From assembly GCA_963921195.1 (NCBI GenBank), contig OY992540.1, positions 23,758,262-23,822,261 on the forward strand: DNA of 64,000 nt, given 5' to 3'. Both the position numbers and the translations under genes were made by a program. This DNA comes from Pegoplata infirma. Lineage: Eukaryota > Arthropoda > Insecta > Diptera > Anthomyiidae. The notes below the pieces were generated by a model. That model was not told the origin of the DNA, searched no databases, and saw only the letters and a program-made list of their open reading frames with translations. Shown here one piece after another: positions 10,175 through 21,600 of this stretch (position 1 is the stretch's first letter; each line of letters begins with the position of its first letter).

Positions 10175-11990
10175 TTCAATTAAAACATTGTTGTATTAAC
10201 AAACAATTTAATTGTGTTGACAAATTGTGTTGTTGAATAAAATATCAATTATTTTTTTTTTGTCCATATAATTCAATTGTTTGTTAATACACTCAAAAAA
10301 AAAAGTTTGTAAAATGACATAAAATCCCCGTGATTTTACGGGGCAGGTTTTGTAAAATATGTACTAGCAAGAATCCCCGTAAAGTTACGGGGATAATTTG
10401 TAAATTGATTTAACAAAAGAAAATGTAAATTTACAGTTTTTTTTGTAAAATATCATCTTCGAGGTGAACATTTTTTTTGTAAATTTGCAAAAAATTTGGT
10501 AAATTTACAAAACAAAATTGTAAACTTACAGAAAAAGGTTGTTATTTTACAAGGAAAAATAGAAAATGAAAAAAATTAATTGTATGTTAACAAATTATTT
10601 GGTTAAACTACTGTTTTGTATGCAAAAAACTTGTATATTTACAATAAAAAGTGGTAAATTTACAATTTTTATTGTATATGTACCATTTTTCCTTATTTTT
10701 TTGCCGTAAAAACAGTAGTTTAACCATAAAATTTGCAAATTTACAATATTGTTTTTGTATTTTCTATTTCATTTTTGTAAAATTACAACTTTTTTCGTAA
10801 GTATACAATTTTGTTTTTTAAATTTTCATATTTATTTTGTAAATTTACAAAAAAATTGGTTTATTTACATATTGGATTTGTAAATTTAAAGGTTTTTTCC
10901 TTTCGTGCATCTTATTTTTCCTTCTTCGGCAGCTGGAGTAGCACTTCAACAACCTGAAAAGATTTTTTTTCATTTGAGCACTTTTAACAAACTTTTTAAT
11001 GTATAACACTGCACTTTTTTATTTTTTTCGACATTTCGTTTTTCTTAAGTAGAACACATGAGAATTGCGAAGGAGGCTACACAAGAAATTTCTTATATTT
11101 TCAGGAAAAATTAGTCAAAAAATAACAATTTTTTTTTTGAATTTTTAATTATTTTCACAAGTATTTTTAAAAAATCGGAAAAAAAAAATTGATATTGTAG
11201 ATTGGATGTTTAAGTACCAGTTAAAATAAAAAAAATTTGATTTTTCATAATTGGCAGCTTTCTATTGACATTTTAGGTAACAAATTTAAAAAAAAATACC
11301 AAAAAATATGGTACAATCACCAAAAAAATGGTAAAAATACAAAAAAAAACTAGAACAATTATATAGTAGAAACACATAAAAATTGTGGTATTTTACTTAA
11401 CGAAAATTACCAAAAAAATGGTGTAAAAATTATTTATAAAAAATTATTTTTAACTAAATTTTTTACTCCAAAACGCAAAAAAAAAATCTGAACTTAGAAA
11501 ATTTTTCGTGTCCTATTGTCCTAGAATAATATTTTTTTTTTTTGTAAAACAACAAAAATTCTAGTAATAAAATAAGTTATGTAAAATTATATTGGAATTT
11601 TGTACTTTTCAATACATACATTTCAAACTGAAAACCTTGTAAACCTTGTAAACGATCTTAAAAAAAATGTTTGTAATAAAACATTTTTTTTGTAAAAAGA
11701 CTAAATAACATCAAGTAAAATTATGTTGTACAATTACAGTTTTCTTGTGTAAAAAAACTAAACACCTTGTAATATTTTTTTAATTTGTAAAATAATTCAC
11801 TTTTTTGCAAATTTACCTAAAAAATTTGTAAAATAAATTTACCAACATATAATAGTAAAATTACAAAGCAAACTGTAGTTTTCGTTTTATTAAATATACA
11901 ACAATTTTTGTAAAAAGACAAAAATATTAGTAAAATAAATTTACAAACTTTTTTTTTTGAGTGTACAACAACGATTTAATTGAAAATGAT
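10175..11990. repeat. Short palindromic repeat split by a 1.67-kb insertion
   Basis: The left arm has CAATTAAAACATTGTTGTAT and TAACAAACAATT. The right arm has the complement AATTGTTTGTTAATA, interrupted by the element at 10290-11963, and then resumes as CAACAACGATTTAATTG. Removing the insert and one TA restores a continuous inverted arm. Confidence 0.65.
10290..11963. mobile_element. 1.67-kb element with perfect CACTCAAAA TIR, TA target duplication
   Basis: The first and last 24 bases are exact inverted repeats (CACTCAAAAAAAAAAG, then TTTGTAAA). TA stands outside both ends. The interior is a mosaic of TTGTAAATTTACAA-like palindromic words, including CCCCGTGATTTTACGGGG, and has no transposase. 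A Tc1/mariner-like mechanism is inferred from the TA duplication. The terminal group is shared with elements at 1591, 8397, 14927, 18586, 54195 and 59553. Confidence 0.75.
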
Positions 11991-12830
11991 ATTCTTTTTT
12001 CTATGCTGTTAAAACTACAAAATTTCGGTTGATAAATTTGCATATGTTTGACTTATCACAACTGAAAATTTATTGTCACCACTCAATTTCTTTGATATAA
12101 CGGTTTTCTGATTAAAACAACCACAATTAGTAATTTATTTTTCTTTAAGTTTTTTAAAAACAAAATATTTTAAATTTTATTATTTTTTTTATTTTATCTC
12201 GAATATTTTTATTATTTAATTTCTAAAAACTTTATCTTTTATAAAATTTCTTAAATTACCCGATCCTCCGGTTACAAAAATATCACAATTCTCATAAAAC
12301 TCTGGAATCATTTTATTGTTTTTTTTTTTTTTTAGTTCAATAACGTTTTAAAAACAATTGAAACTGCAGTGTTGAAGGTAAAATCAGCACTAAATTTGCA
12401 ATCAAAGTTTAGAAAAAATTTAATGATTTTTTTGTAAGAAAATTTGTTGCTCAAATTAAATTACAATACAAAGTATTTGAAAAAGTTACAAAATGATTTG
12501 TTTTAAATTAAGCCTACAATTAAAGAACAATACATTGAATTTATTTATATAAAATAATTTAAATTTAAGCACATGCTATGTACTAAAATAATTAGATAAA
12601 CAAAAAAAAAAATCATTGAATGAAAAACTGAGAATGCTTAGTTTGTCAGAGCTGACTAAAACAAAACCTCCAAATATTTTTTTAATTTTTTTTTTATTTT
12701 GAATTATTTTATTTTTTTCTGAATTTTTTATTACCTTTCCCATTTTTTTATATTTTTTCAGTACGTATTTAATTTTTCTGACAATTTCTGAATTTTCTTA
12801 TTTTTTTTAACCATATAAACCAAAAACCCG
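11991..12830. other. Gene-free AT-rich stretch
   Basis: Only A/T-rich low-complexity sequence is seen. No exon with splice sites, RNA gene or TIR was recognised. Confidence 0.4.
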
Positions 12831-13004
12831 ATTTACTAAAGTCACTGTTGCATTAGAGTGGCATTTTTTCTTAAACTTTAGATTTATTCAAGTGTCCGAG
12901 CAAACTTTAATTCTACTGGATCTAAAAGTTTTGTGACACAAATTTGAGACCAAACAAATTAAATTGGCCCGTGGCGATCAAAGTTTAAGATTTTTGAAAA
13001 TTTA

Positions 13005-13860
13005 AAAAAAAAAACAAGTAGAAAAGTTAAATTCGACTTTGCCGAATCTATAAATACACTCCACAATGCCTTTTTTTAAAGCTAGTACATTTTTTAATGT
13101 GAAAAATATTAACAATTTTGATAAGAAATATCATATTTTGAGTTAAAAACTCTTTTTTTTTTCATTTAAAAAAAAAAAAAGAAAAATTACTAATTTTTTT
13201 TTGAGTGTAAAACTTTTTTCGAGTGTAATGTTTTTTTTTACTGTAAAAATACTTCTGAGTGAATGCATGTACGTATTTACACAAAATAGTGTAATTTTTG
13301 TAAAAAAAAAATATTTTTTTTTTGAGTGTAAATTTCTTTTAATGTAAAACTTTTTTTAAGTGTAAAATTTTTTTCGAGTGTAATTTTTAAGTTACCAATG
13401 CTTTTCAAATTAAACAAGTTTAAAAAGCATTGCTTTAAAACTAAGCAAGTTTGAAAAGCATTGCTTAGTTTCCTCCAATGCTTTTAAAACTTGTTTAACA
13501 CGTGCATTTAAGATGAAACAAATCTGAAATTCAGGGTTTTGCTAATAACTTTTGAACCAATGGAGCAATTGAGCTGAAATTTAAAACCAACTAGACCTGG
13601 GAAACGTGAAAGATATATGCCAAGCTTCAACAGTCTTTCGAAAATTATCACGTTTTTATCTCGAAAATTCGCGAAAAACCCTTGCCGAAATTTACACTTT
13701 TGCTCATAACTTTTGAACCACTGAACCGATTTGGCTGGATTGCAATATCAACCTGACCAGGTAAATGACCAACATATATACCAAACTTCAGTAGCCACTG
13801 TAAAGTCTTTCAAAAGTTAGCGTGGTTTTCTACAGGCGGACAGACAGACGGACTTTTAAA
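13005..13860 (-). mobile_element. mini-me/DINE-1-like element, long variant
   Basis: It begins AACAAGTAGAAAAGTTAAAT with the stem-loop ATTCGACTTTGCCGAAT and ends at GGCGGACAGACAGACGGAC. The middle carries repeated TTTTTTGAGTGTAA words and AAGCATTGCTT palindromes, shared with the long variants at 35390-36175 and 56969-57690. The part beyond the GTCY tract (core phrase) is missing here. An unrelated opposite-strand core piece lies at 14083-14167. Confidence 0.65.
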
Positions 13861-14082
13861 ATTTTTTGTGATTTTCAAATCGCGAATAAAATCGCAAATT
13901 TTTGGAATTTAATTAAACTGTAGATGGGAATGTCTAAATGGGTCCATACACAATATGAATAAAAATTGAAGACACCAGGTCAAAACAAATTTCTGCGAAG
14001 TTTGAGCTTTTGTCCAAACCATTGAATCATGATACTGTCTTGCTGTACAAAAAAGTGTTCTTTCTTTTCTAAATTTTCCTAG

Positions 14083-14167
14083 AAATATCGGTCGAGGACC
14101 CCATTATGTTTATATATTATTGATCCGTAAAGGTTTCTAAGACATTATAGTGACATCCATCTATCTG
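14083..14167 (+). mobile_element. mini-me core fragment
   Basis: It contains AATATCGGTCGAGGACCCCA, TTCTAAGACATTATAG and CATCCATCTATCTG, matching the core-to-GTCY transition of mini-me elements. The microsatellite is interrupted by the CCCAG-ended element that follows. Confidence 0.55.
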
Positions 14168-14916
14168 CCCAGAAAAATTTTAGGTTGCAAAGAACCGATT
14201 GTAGAACAACTTATAGTTCCCTAGAACCTGTTCGAATTCTTGTGCAACACCGATTCTTTTAACAAAGGGATTGTCCCAAAAGCAACAAGTGTTTGTAAGC
14301 AAAGTTAGAACATATTTTTGTTCCTCGGAATCGGTTCTAGAAGTAAAATTTGGAACAGAAATAAGAATTAAAGAAATATATTGAATTGCATTAATTTATT
14401 TAACAAAGATAAAGACATATATAGACAAAATGTATATAATTGGAATATTTACATTTTTTTAACACACACTTATCCTTTTCGCCTCCAAAGTTGCATTTTG
14501 GGCCTTACAAAAATGACATACCAGAACATCGATTTTCTGCAAACAAAAATAAAAAACGTAATATTATTAGTATTTGACCCGACCCAGACAATGAAAATGT
14601 AATTTACTCACCTTTGTTTCAACAATTTTCACGATTATATCCTGCTATTTTAATAGAATTTCGTCTCTTTTCTTGGTTAACAAAAATAAATTGATATTTA
14701 TCTTTTAATTTTTTTGATACATAATTTTTTTGACACATAATTTTTTTTTAATTCCTGAGAACCAAAATGTTATGAAACTTTGATTGCAGAGAACAAGCTT
14801 TACAATAATGTTCACTTAACTTGTTCTGAATAATTAAAGTGTAATAGTTTATGGTTACCGAAGAACCTGTTCTAGAACAAGTGTTGTCAGAATCGGTTCT
14901 GAAAATTTTTCCTGGG
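14168..14916. mobile_element. CCCAG-ended TIR element with repeated GAACCGATTC words
   Basis: The ends are CCCAGAAAAATTTT and AAAATTTTTCCTGGG. Near each end are several copies of GAACCGATTC/GAATCGGTTC and CTAGAACCTGTTC, like the sub-terminal motif clusters bound by transposases. It lies in a mini-me microsatellite. A possible spliced coding remnant is inside (14459-14641). The superfamily is not recognised. Confidence 0.55.
14459..14641 (-). pseudogene. Possible spliced C-terminal coding remnant
   Basis: On the minus strand, 14612-14641 can encode DIIVKIVETK and stops at a good donor (AAAG|GTGAGT). A 75-bp AT-rich intron follows, ending TTTTTGTTTGCAG. Then 14459-14536 encodes KIDVLVCHFCK and 14 further residues to a TAA stop. 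The frame is kept across the junction. Upstream the same frame reads KKRDEILLK followed by a TAG, so the copy is either dead or starts after the TAG. It may be the tail of the protein once encoded by the surrounding element. I do not recognise the family, and chance is possible. Confidence 0.3.
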
Positions 14917-14926
14917 TGTTTGTCTG

Positions 14927-15738
14927 CACTCAAAAAATTATGTCATTAACTGTTTGTAGTTTATTTAAAAAGTTTTCCCTTTAGTTGTTTTTAAAAGAAA
15001 AAACATTTATTTGATGTTCAGTTTTTATTAATGACTACTTCAGTCCTTTGTTTCAAAAATAACACACTAAAAAATAAAGACTTTCATTAACATTTAATTT
15101 TTAAAGTCATTTATTTTTGTTCCGTAAGTAAAAACTGCTGATTATTCTTTTGATTTTTAATGATTTGTGTAAGTAATTTTTTTTTAAATTGTTGGTATTT
15201 TTTAATGAAATATCATTGGTTTTTACCAACACAAGTCAGTTATTTTTTTGTAGAAAAAAAATCAAAAAATTATTTATAGAAATATTAAAACATGTTTGTA
15301 TCAAGTGACTTTGGCACGATGGGTAGAGTGTCTGGCCAGAATGTAGTTCATTGCGGGATCGATTCCCCAAAAATTTTATTAAAAATTTTTAAAAAAATAT
15401 TTCAATAAAAAATTGTAAGAAATTACCTACGAAATCATAAATTTTTATTGTTTTCGTAGGTTATTTTTTTGAAATTTGTTGGTAAAAATAACAGAGCTAT
15501 CATAAATTTTTAATGTTTTCGTAGGTTATTTTTTTCGAATTTGTTGGTAAAAAACAGTGAAAAAACGTAATTTTTTAATGTTTAATGTTATTTATTTTAA
15601 AAAATTTTGTTAACAGTAAAAAAAAAATGTTGATGTTTGTTAAAATAAATGAATAGTTACTGGGATGGTTTTCAATTGTTTATTCACAGGTTTTAAGTTT
15701 GTTTTTCATTTGTTTTTGCCTACAAAATATTTTGAGTG
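14927..15738 (+). mobile_element. 812-bp CACTC-ended MITE carrying a tRNA-like segment
   Basis: The start is CACTCAAAAAATTATGTCAT and the end is ACAAAATATTTTGAGTG, with TG outside both ends. A full-length inverted relative lies at 54195-55000 and shares the tRNA-like part and the TCGTAGGTTATTTTTT repeats. There is no ORF. It was inserted next to the CCCAG element in a GTCY tract. Confidence 0.75.
15309..15372 (+). other. tRNA-like sequence inside a MITE
   Basis: It reads CTTTGGCACGATGGGTAGAG (A box), then GTGTCTGGCCAGAATG, then TGCGGGATCGATTCCCC (B box with T-loop ATCGATT). The T stem pairs only partly and the acceptor stem is poor. The copy at 54577-54642 keeps both boxes. A non-functional tRNA relic or a captured pol III promoter fits best. 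Confidence 0.5.
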
Positions 15739-15784
15739 TGTGTTTGTCAATAAAAAAAATTTTTTTGATAAAATAAAAGCTTTT

Positions 15785-16245
15785 TATTGAAAAAATATTA
15801 TTGATAAAAAAAATATTGATGAAAAATTATTGATTCAGAAAAATTTATGAAACTTGATGAAAAAAAAATATTGATGAAAAAAAAATATTGATGAAAAAAA
15901 AAATATTGACGAAAAAAAATATTGATGAAATAAAAAAAATTGATGAAAAAAAATATTGATGAAAAAAAAAATATTGATGAAAAAAAAATATTGATGAAAA
16001 CTAAAAATATTAATGAAAAAAAAAATTTATGAAAAAAAGCATTGATCAAAAAAAAAAAAAATGATGAAAAAATAATATTGATGAAAAATAAAATATTGAT
16101 GAAAATAAATTTGATGAAAAAAAAAATATTGTCGAAAAAAAAAATATTGATGAAAAAAAAATATTGATGAAAAAAAAAAATATTGATGAAAAAACAAAAT
16201 ATTGATGAAAAAAAAATTGACGAAAAAAAAAATACTGATGAAAAG
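15785..16245. repeat. Minisatellite, unit about 15-18 bp (TATTGATGAAAAAAA)
   Basis: About 28 imperfect copies of TATTGATGAAAAAAA are seen, with A-run length variation. Poly-Phe/Ile reading frames across it are artefacts of composition. Confidence 0.85.
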
Positions 16246-16690
16246 AAATTATGTTATATTTTATTTACCAGCTGTTGAATATTTTTTTTATTCACCACGA
16301 GGTGAATTATTATCCAAGTTACAAACCCAAGTTACTAAAGTGTTTGGTTTTAAAACATTTTCTTTTTTATTAATCGTTAGCTTATATAGTCAAACTAAGG
16401 TTGGGTCCTGCAACTTTTTTAAAATTAGACACCAGCCTAAAAACATTATCACGGTAATACCCTTTTTCTCGTGCTGTTTGATGATAAAGGTGTAATTAAT
16501 TCATAATCGTGTTCAGTGCATCAAAATAAAAAAAAAATATGATGTGTCGCAAGATATATTTTTTTTATATTTTAGTTTTTAATTTTCAAAAAACCAAAAC
16601 TTTTCGCCACGGGTTGTTTTAAACCGATTGGCCCCCAAATTTGTAGAATAAACATTCACTGAACACTTTTAAAAATCAAAAGTTGAAGAA

Positions 16691-17184
16691 ACAAGTGAGA
16701 GTGTTACATTCGGCTGTGCCAAATCTTTTATACCCTCCAAAATGTAAAAAACAACATAAAAAAAATCCAGGGTCGTATTTTTTTTTGGGGGGGGGGGGGG
16801 GTTGGTTGGAGACGTTAGGGGGCATCTTCCCTTGCGATTTTGAACTTCTTCTGAGATAAAAATGTTGCATTTGCTTAGGTTGGTTTGGTTCTCCAAGGGG
16901 AAACTTTTTTCCCCCTGGTCCGATTTAAACCATTTCCGAACTTAACCTGCCTAGGAATATAAGACAAATTCGTGCCAAACTTCGGAAGTCTAGCTCTTTT
17001 ATTTTGGGCTGTATCGTGTCCTCTACAGACGGACAGACAGACGGACATCGCTAGAATGTCTTAGAATCGATCACTGATCAATAAAATATATACTTTATGG
17101 GGTCCAAGACCAATATTTCGATGCGTTACACACGGAATGACAAAGTGAGTATACCCCCATTACTGTGGTTGGAGGGTATAAAAA
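16691..17184 (-). mobile_element. mini-me/DINE-1-like element, complete copy with empty sites
   Basis: It runs from ACAAGTGAGAGTGTTACATT to GGTTGGAGGGTATAAA. Read on the minus strand it has, in order, TACCCTCCAACC, the core CATTCCGTGTGTAACG, ATCGGT-type words, the GTCCGTCTGTCTGTCC microsatellite, a second TTGGAGGGTA and the terminal stem-loop near ATTTGGCACAGCCGAAT. The flanks AAAATCAAAAGTTGAAG and ATGTCACTCTA are contiguous in unoccupied repeats near 48745-48770 and (reverse) 2878-2905. The insertion lies in an A-run, as expected for Helentron-type TT targets. A 14-G run sits inside. Confidence 0.85.
16781..16830 (+). other. T-run/G-run with quadruplex potential
   Basis: A run of T is followed by about 14-15 G, then TTGGTTGG and TTAGGGGG. 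In an otherwise 75-80% AT region this is striking and could form a G-quadruplex. It could also be a polymorphic or mis-assembled homopolymer. Confidence 0.5.
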
Positions 17185-18100
17185 TGTCACTCTATTGTTA
17201 CAGGCATCGATTTTATGCATACATATCAACAACCTCGCATAACAACAATATACGTGTACTCCTTCTTTAATTTAATATATAAGAAGGAAAAAAAAACAAT
17301 AAACTAATGTTTCTCAATAAAAAACACTGTCACCCTAAATATATTCCAATTTATAAAGAAAATTTTAAACTTATTGCCCTTCAAATGTTTAAAAACAACA
17401 CACATGCTACGTGAATGTGTGGTGTTCTGCCATTCAATAAGGGTTTTAATATAAAATACATATAATTACAAAAAATAAAAATTTAAATAATTTAAAATTC
17501 TATTTTTGTACAAAGAAGAAAGCGTTTTATAATCTTGAATAAATAATCTAGAATATTGTAAATATTTGTCAATTAGTAAATAATTGTCTTATGCCTTTAT
17601 TTTACAAAATTTTTATTTTTTTGGTTCTTAAGAACACTTGCATTTTGATTCAAAACATATTCATTTTTATAAAATGACATTGTACTATAATATTAAACTA
17701 TGTCAATTGGGCAACATTTGTTTAAAAAAAAGATTTTTTTTAATATTTTCAATTTATTTTTCATTTTTGTAAATATTTTCAGCAATGCAAATTTGAGTGT
17801 GTGTGTATTTTTTTTTTTTTTTTTTTTTTGTAATTTTAATGAAATATTAAGGTATTTCCGTCATCAGTTCTTAGAAGATTGAAAAAAAAAATATTGTAAC
17901 GAACAACGAAAATTTTCTTTTAATTAAAAAAATGCCCAACTAAATAAATCATATGCACGCACTAGAGAAAACGAAATTTAAATGAAATAATATTTTACAT
18001 TTTTGGTAGACATCAGAAAATTCATTTTTAAAAATTTAAATAAAATTGAAATTTGTACAAAAATAAAATTAAAATGTCACATGTAAGACTATCGAAACAA
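17185..18100. other. Gene-free AT-rich stretch
   Basis: No exon, RNA gene or terminal repeats were recognised. A 23-T run lies at 17806-17829. Confidence 0.4.
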
Positions 18101-19255
18101 AAATACTTAACACTCAATGGAAAATATTATAAAAATGTTTCTCGAAAATTTTTAGTAAAAATAGTGGGTCTTTAGATGTACTAAATAATTGAGGTTTGAA
18201 AACTTTAACAAAATCAAGTTAATCTTTGGGTTATTAAATGTACCAAAGAGTAGATTCTAAATAAACTAAAAGTGTACTAATATTTTGTTAAAGAATGGAG
18301 TTTTTTTAAATAAACTAAAAGTCTAATATAATTCTGCTGAAGGGTGTGGTTTCTAAATAAACTAAAAAAAGTACTAAAATTTTTATTAAAAGTCGTAATA
18401 TGTAAATAAACTAAATATGTACTAAAAATGTGTTAAATAATCGTATTTTTTTTTTTATTTTTTAAACAAAGAAAAAATGTATCAATATTTTGTTAAAAAA
18501 CTGCAATTTTCTTAACTAAATATGTACTAAAATTTAAAAAGTGTACTAAAATGTGAATTAAAAATCCTAATTTCTAAATTAACAACACACAAAGAAAAAG
18601 CTTCATTAATATAATGAAACTCATCATAAAAGTTCGTCCAATGAAACTGTTTCATGAAAATTTTCATAATATTTATGAAAACTTCATTAAAATGTTTCAT
18701 TGAACCATCTTTTATGACAAATTGTTTTCCAGTTCTTTGAGTGTATAACTGTGTTAAAACTGTGTTACTTTCTATTTAAGAACGCAATTTTCTAAAAACA
18801 CTAAAAGTGTACTAAAAGTTTTGTTAAATAACTAAATTTAGAAACTAAAAGACTTTAGTTTCTAAATAAACTTAAAGTGAACTAAAATTTGACTTAAAAA
18901 TCATTGTTTGTTAATAAACTAAAAGTGTATTAAAATTTTTTAACTAACTGAAATTTTACATAAATAATCATAAATTTTGTTAAAAATCGTGGCTTTTAAA
19001 TAAACTTAAAGTGTACTAAAATTTTGTAAAATAACTGAGAGTATACTGAAACTTTGGTTTCTAAGTAAACTTGAAGTGTACCATAAGTTTGCTAAAAAAA
19101 TCTTATTTTGTCAATAAACTATAAATGTACTAAAACTTTCTTAAATTCGTGGTTTTCTAAAATCAAAGTAAAAGGTTTTTTAAATAAACTAAAAGTGTAA
19201 AAAAATTCTTTAAAAGGGTCGTGGTTTCTAAATAAACTAAATGTGTACTAAAATT
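18101..19255. repeat. Degenerate tandem repeat (ACTAAAAGTGTACTAAAATTTT)
   Basis: Words such as AAATAAACTAAAAGTGTACT, AAAATTTTGTTAAA and GTGGTTTCTAAATAAACT recur every 50-60 bp with many substitutions. The same array type returns at 20790-21600, interrupted in between by mini-me and foldback material. This is an old, decayed satellite-like sequence with no coding signal. Confidence 0.65.
18586..18743. mobile_element. 158-bp MITE (CACACAAAG/CTTTGAGTG ends)
   Basis: It starts CACACAAAGAAAAAGCTTCA and ends CCAGTTCTTTGAGTG, followed by TA. The interior alternates TTCATTAATATAATGAAAC and TTTTCATAATATTTATGAAA. It is the inverted relative of the element at 59553-59781. Confidence 0.65.
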
Positions 19256-19257
19256 TT

Positions 19258-19975
19258 GTTATACCCTCCACTCTAGTGATAGAGGGTATAAAAAAGTTTG
19301 TTATTCCGTTTATGACACCTCGAAATATTGGTCTTAGACCCCATAAAGTATATATGGGGTATTCCATGTCAAATCGGACATTTTGAACAATTTTTTTTAG
19401 ATTTTCCCAATTTGTTAACAGTTTGTAGTACCTTTCGAAAACTTCTTCGTGGTAAATTTTCAGATTTTTTGATGACCCACCCGTTCAAAAGATATCGAAT
19501 TTTTAAAAATTGATAGTTTTTTCCTTTACTCAAACTTCTTTTACTCATAACTTCTTCAATAATGGTCCAAATTTCAAATTTTTTTTTCAAAATTTTTGTT
19601 TTTTAAAGTACTTTTGAAAAAAAAAATTCCCAAAAAATTCTTAAAAGCGCTCTAGTATGCGATTTTAAAGTTTTGAAATTTAAATCTCATTTTTGAAAAT
19701 GTTGTACTCTTCGATTTTTTTTTAATTTTTTTGAGTAAAACTTCTATCGATTCTACAAATTTTATTCACTTTGTCATTCCGTGCAAAACGCATCAAAATA
19801 TCGGTCTAGAGTCTCACAGCGAATATAATTTTTTGATCAGTGATCGATTCTAAGACATTATAGAGATGGCGAAATATCGGTCTAGAGTCCCATAAAGAAT
19901 ATATTTTTTTGATCAGTGATCGATTCTAAGACATTGAAGAGATGTCCGTCACGTGCGGACGTCCGCTTGTATAAG
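19258..19975 (+). mobile_element. mini-me-like element carrying a foldback fragment
   Basis: It opens with ATACCCTCCACTCTAGTGAT and GTTATTCCGTTTATGACACC. At 19355 it switches to the foldback terminus TGGGGTATTCCATGTCAAAT. Near 19765 it returns to TTTGTCATTCCGTGCAAAAC, then duplicated ATCGGTCTAGAGTC blocks and GATGTCCGTC. It is therefore a mosaic of a mini-me with one foldback arm inserted in its TATATA tract. Confidence 0.6.
19355..19763 (+). mobile_element. Foldback element, single-arm fragment
   Basis: It matches the outer part of the 1.8-kb foldback at 33580-35382 (terminus TGGGGTATTCCATGTCAAAT, then TTAACAGTTTGTAGTACC, then TCGATTCTACAAATTTT). The second arm is missing. It lies after TATA in a mini-me, the same target position as the 33580 copy. 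Confidence 0.65.
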
Positions 19976-20369
19976 ACATGATAATTTAGTGGAATGTAAA
20001 TCTTGTATAAATGACAATGGGCTTTAAAGCTAAAAACTGTGGCGAAAGCTCTTGTTCTAAACTGCTGTTGCCTGGGACACCTTTCCCTTGCGATAAATGT
20101 AAATAAAAAAACTACAAGGACGTTTCGCGGGTTTGAGGGAGGGGGGGGGTTGTGGGTGATGCTGTCTGGGGACACCTTCTCCTAATGTTTCCAAATTCAT
20201 ATATTATAGTATTTACACTCAAATAATAAAATTTTATATTTTTTTTTTATTTTTCGTTTAAAAGGAAAGCGGACCAAAAAAAAGGCATTGTTTAATCCCC
20301 TTGGTTCAACAGCAGGTCAATGAACTTCATATGACGCTAAAATGTTTTTATTTCTGGGATTGCATTAGT

Positions 20370-20660
20370 TCTCCAAGGGGAAACTTTTTTCCACTGGTCC
20401 GGTTTAGCCCATTTACAAACTTCACTGTCCTATAAACATAAACTGTCCTATAAACATAAACATAGCTCTTTTATTTTAGACAGTTTCGTGTCTTAAACAG
20501 ATGGACAAACGGATGATCAGACAGACGGACAAAGCTAGAATGTCGTAGAATCGATCACTGATCAAAAATATATACTTTATGGGACCCTAGATCGATATTT
20601 CGATGTGTTTCACACAGAATGACAAAGTGAGTATACCCCACATATTATGGTTGCATGGTA
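20370..20660 (-). mobile_element. mini-me-like element, truncated
   Basis: Minus-strand core words are present: CTCACTTTGTCATTC, ATCGATCTAGGGTCCC, GTCCGTCTGTCTG. The terminal hairpin end is not visible. A G-rich patch at 20135-20175 lies just before it. Confidence 0.55.
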
Positions 20661-20789
20661 GAAAAACATTGTGCGGGCATTTATTCCAAAATTTTGTTTT
20701 TATTAAAAGTTTAAAAACTCAGTAAATTTTTAACCGATTTTAAATACCAACGTTGTAATTTACTCTTAAATAAATATTCTTTATTAATA

Positions 20790-21600
20790 AATGCATAAAT
20801 GGTACTGTTCCTAAATAAACAAATATGATACTACTAAAATATATTCAAACTTAAAATAATGATTTTTTTGGAAAAATTGAGTTTGCTGGAAAAATACGCA
20901 CAGTTGTTTTAATATTACTCAAATTTCATGTTTACAACTTCGAAAGATATTAGTTTATTCTTTCTAAAACCGTCGAAAAATTCAAAATCGGTTAATATTT
21001 AACAAAGTTACTGGCTTATAAGTGTAAAAATTTCGAAAAACCGGTTTTTTACCCGTAACTCAAGATTTTGGAGGTGTTTCGCAAATTTCAAAGACAGAAT
21101 CTTATTGTACTCGACAACACCTACTAGAAAAAAAGTATCGCATCCCAGGTTTTTCTGTTTCATTCATTTTTGTAACACTGTGTAATCTCATTTTTTTAAA
21201 CTAAAAGTTTACCAAAGTTTTAATAAAAAATTGTACTACATAAAAATTTTCTAAAAGTGTACTAAAATTTTCTTAAAGAATTTTGGATTTTTAAATAAAC
21301 TAAAGAAGTACTAAAATATTGTTAAGTAAACATGATTTCTAAATAATTTAAAAATGTACTAAAATTTTGAAGAGTTATTATTATCTTCTAAATAAACTAA
21401 AAGTTTACGAAAATTTTGTTAATGTCTTAAAATGAACTAAAATAATAAGAATTTAAACAACATTTTGCTAAAAAATATTTGTTTCTGCTAAAGTTTTGTT
21501 AAACATAGTGTTATTAAAAAAATTAAACACGAAATTTACTAAAATTTCTTAATTCTCAATGAACTACATGTTTAAAAATTTTGTTAAATAATTTTGCACC
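20790..21600. repeat. Degenerate tandem repeat, second block
   Basis: It continues the ACTAAAAGTGTACTAAAATTTT type of 18101-19255. Phrases include CTAAATAAACTAAAAG and AAAGTGTACTAAAATTTTC. Confidence 0.55.

Noticed and set aside
15798..16049. 83-codon Phe/Ile-rich frame, minus strand
   Set aside because: It is the translation of the TATTGATGAAAAAAA minisatellite; composition alone explains it.
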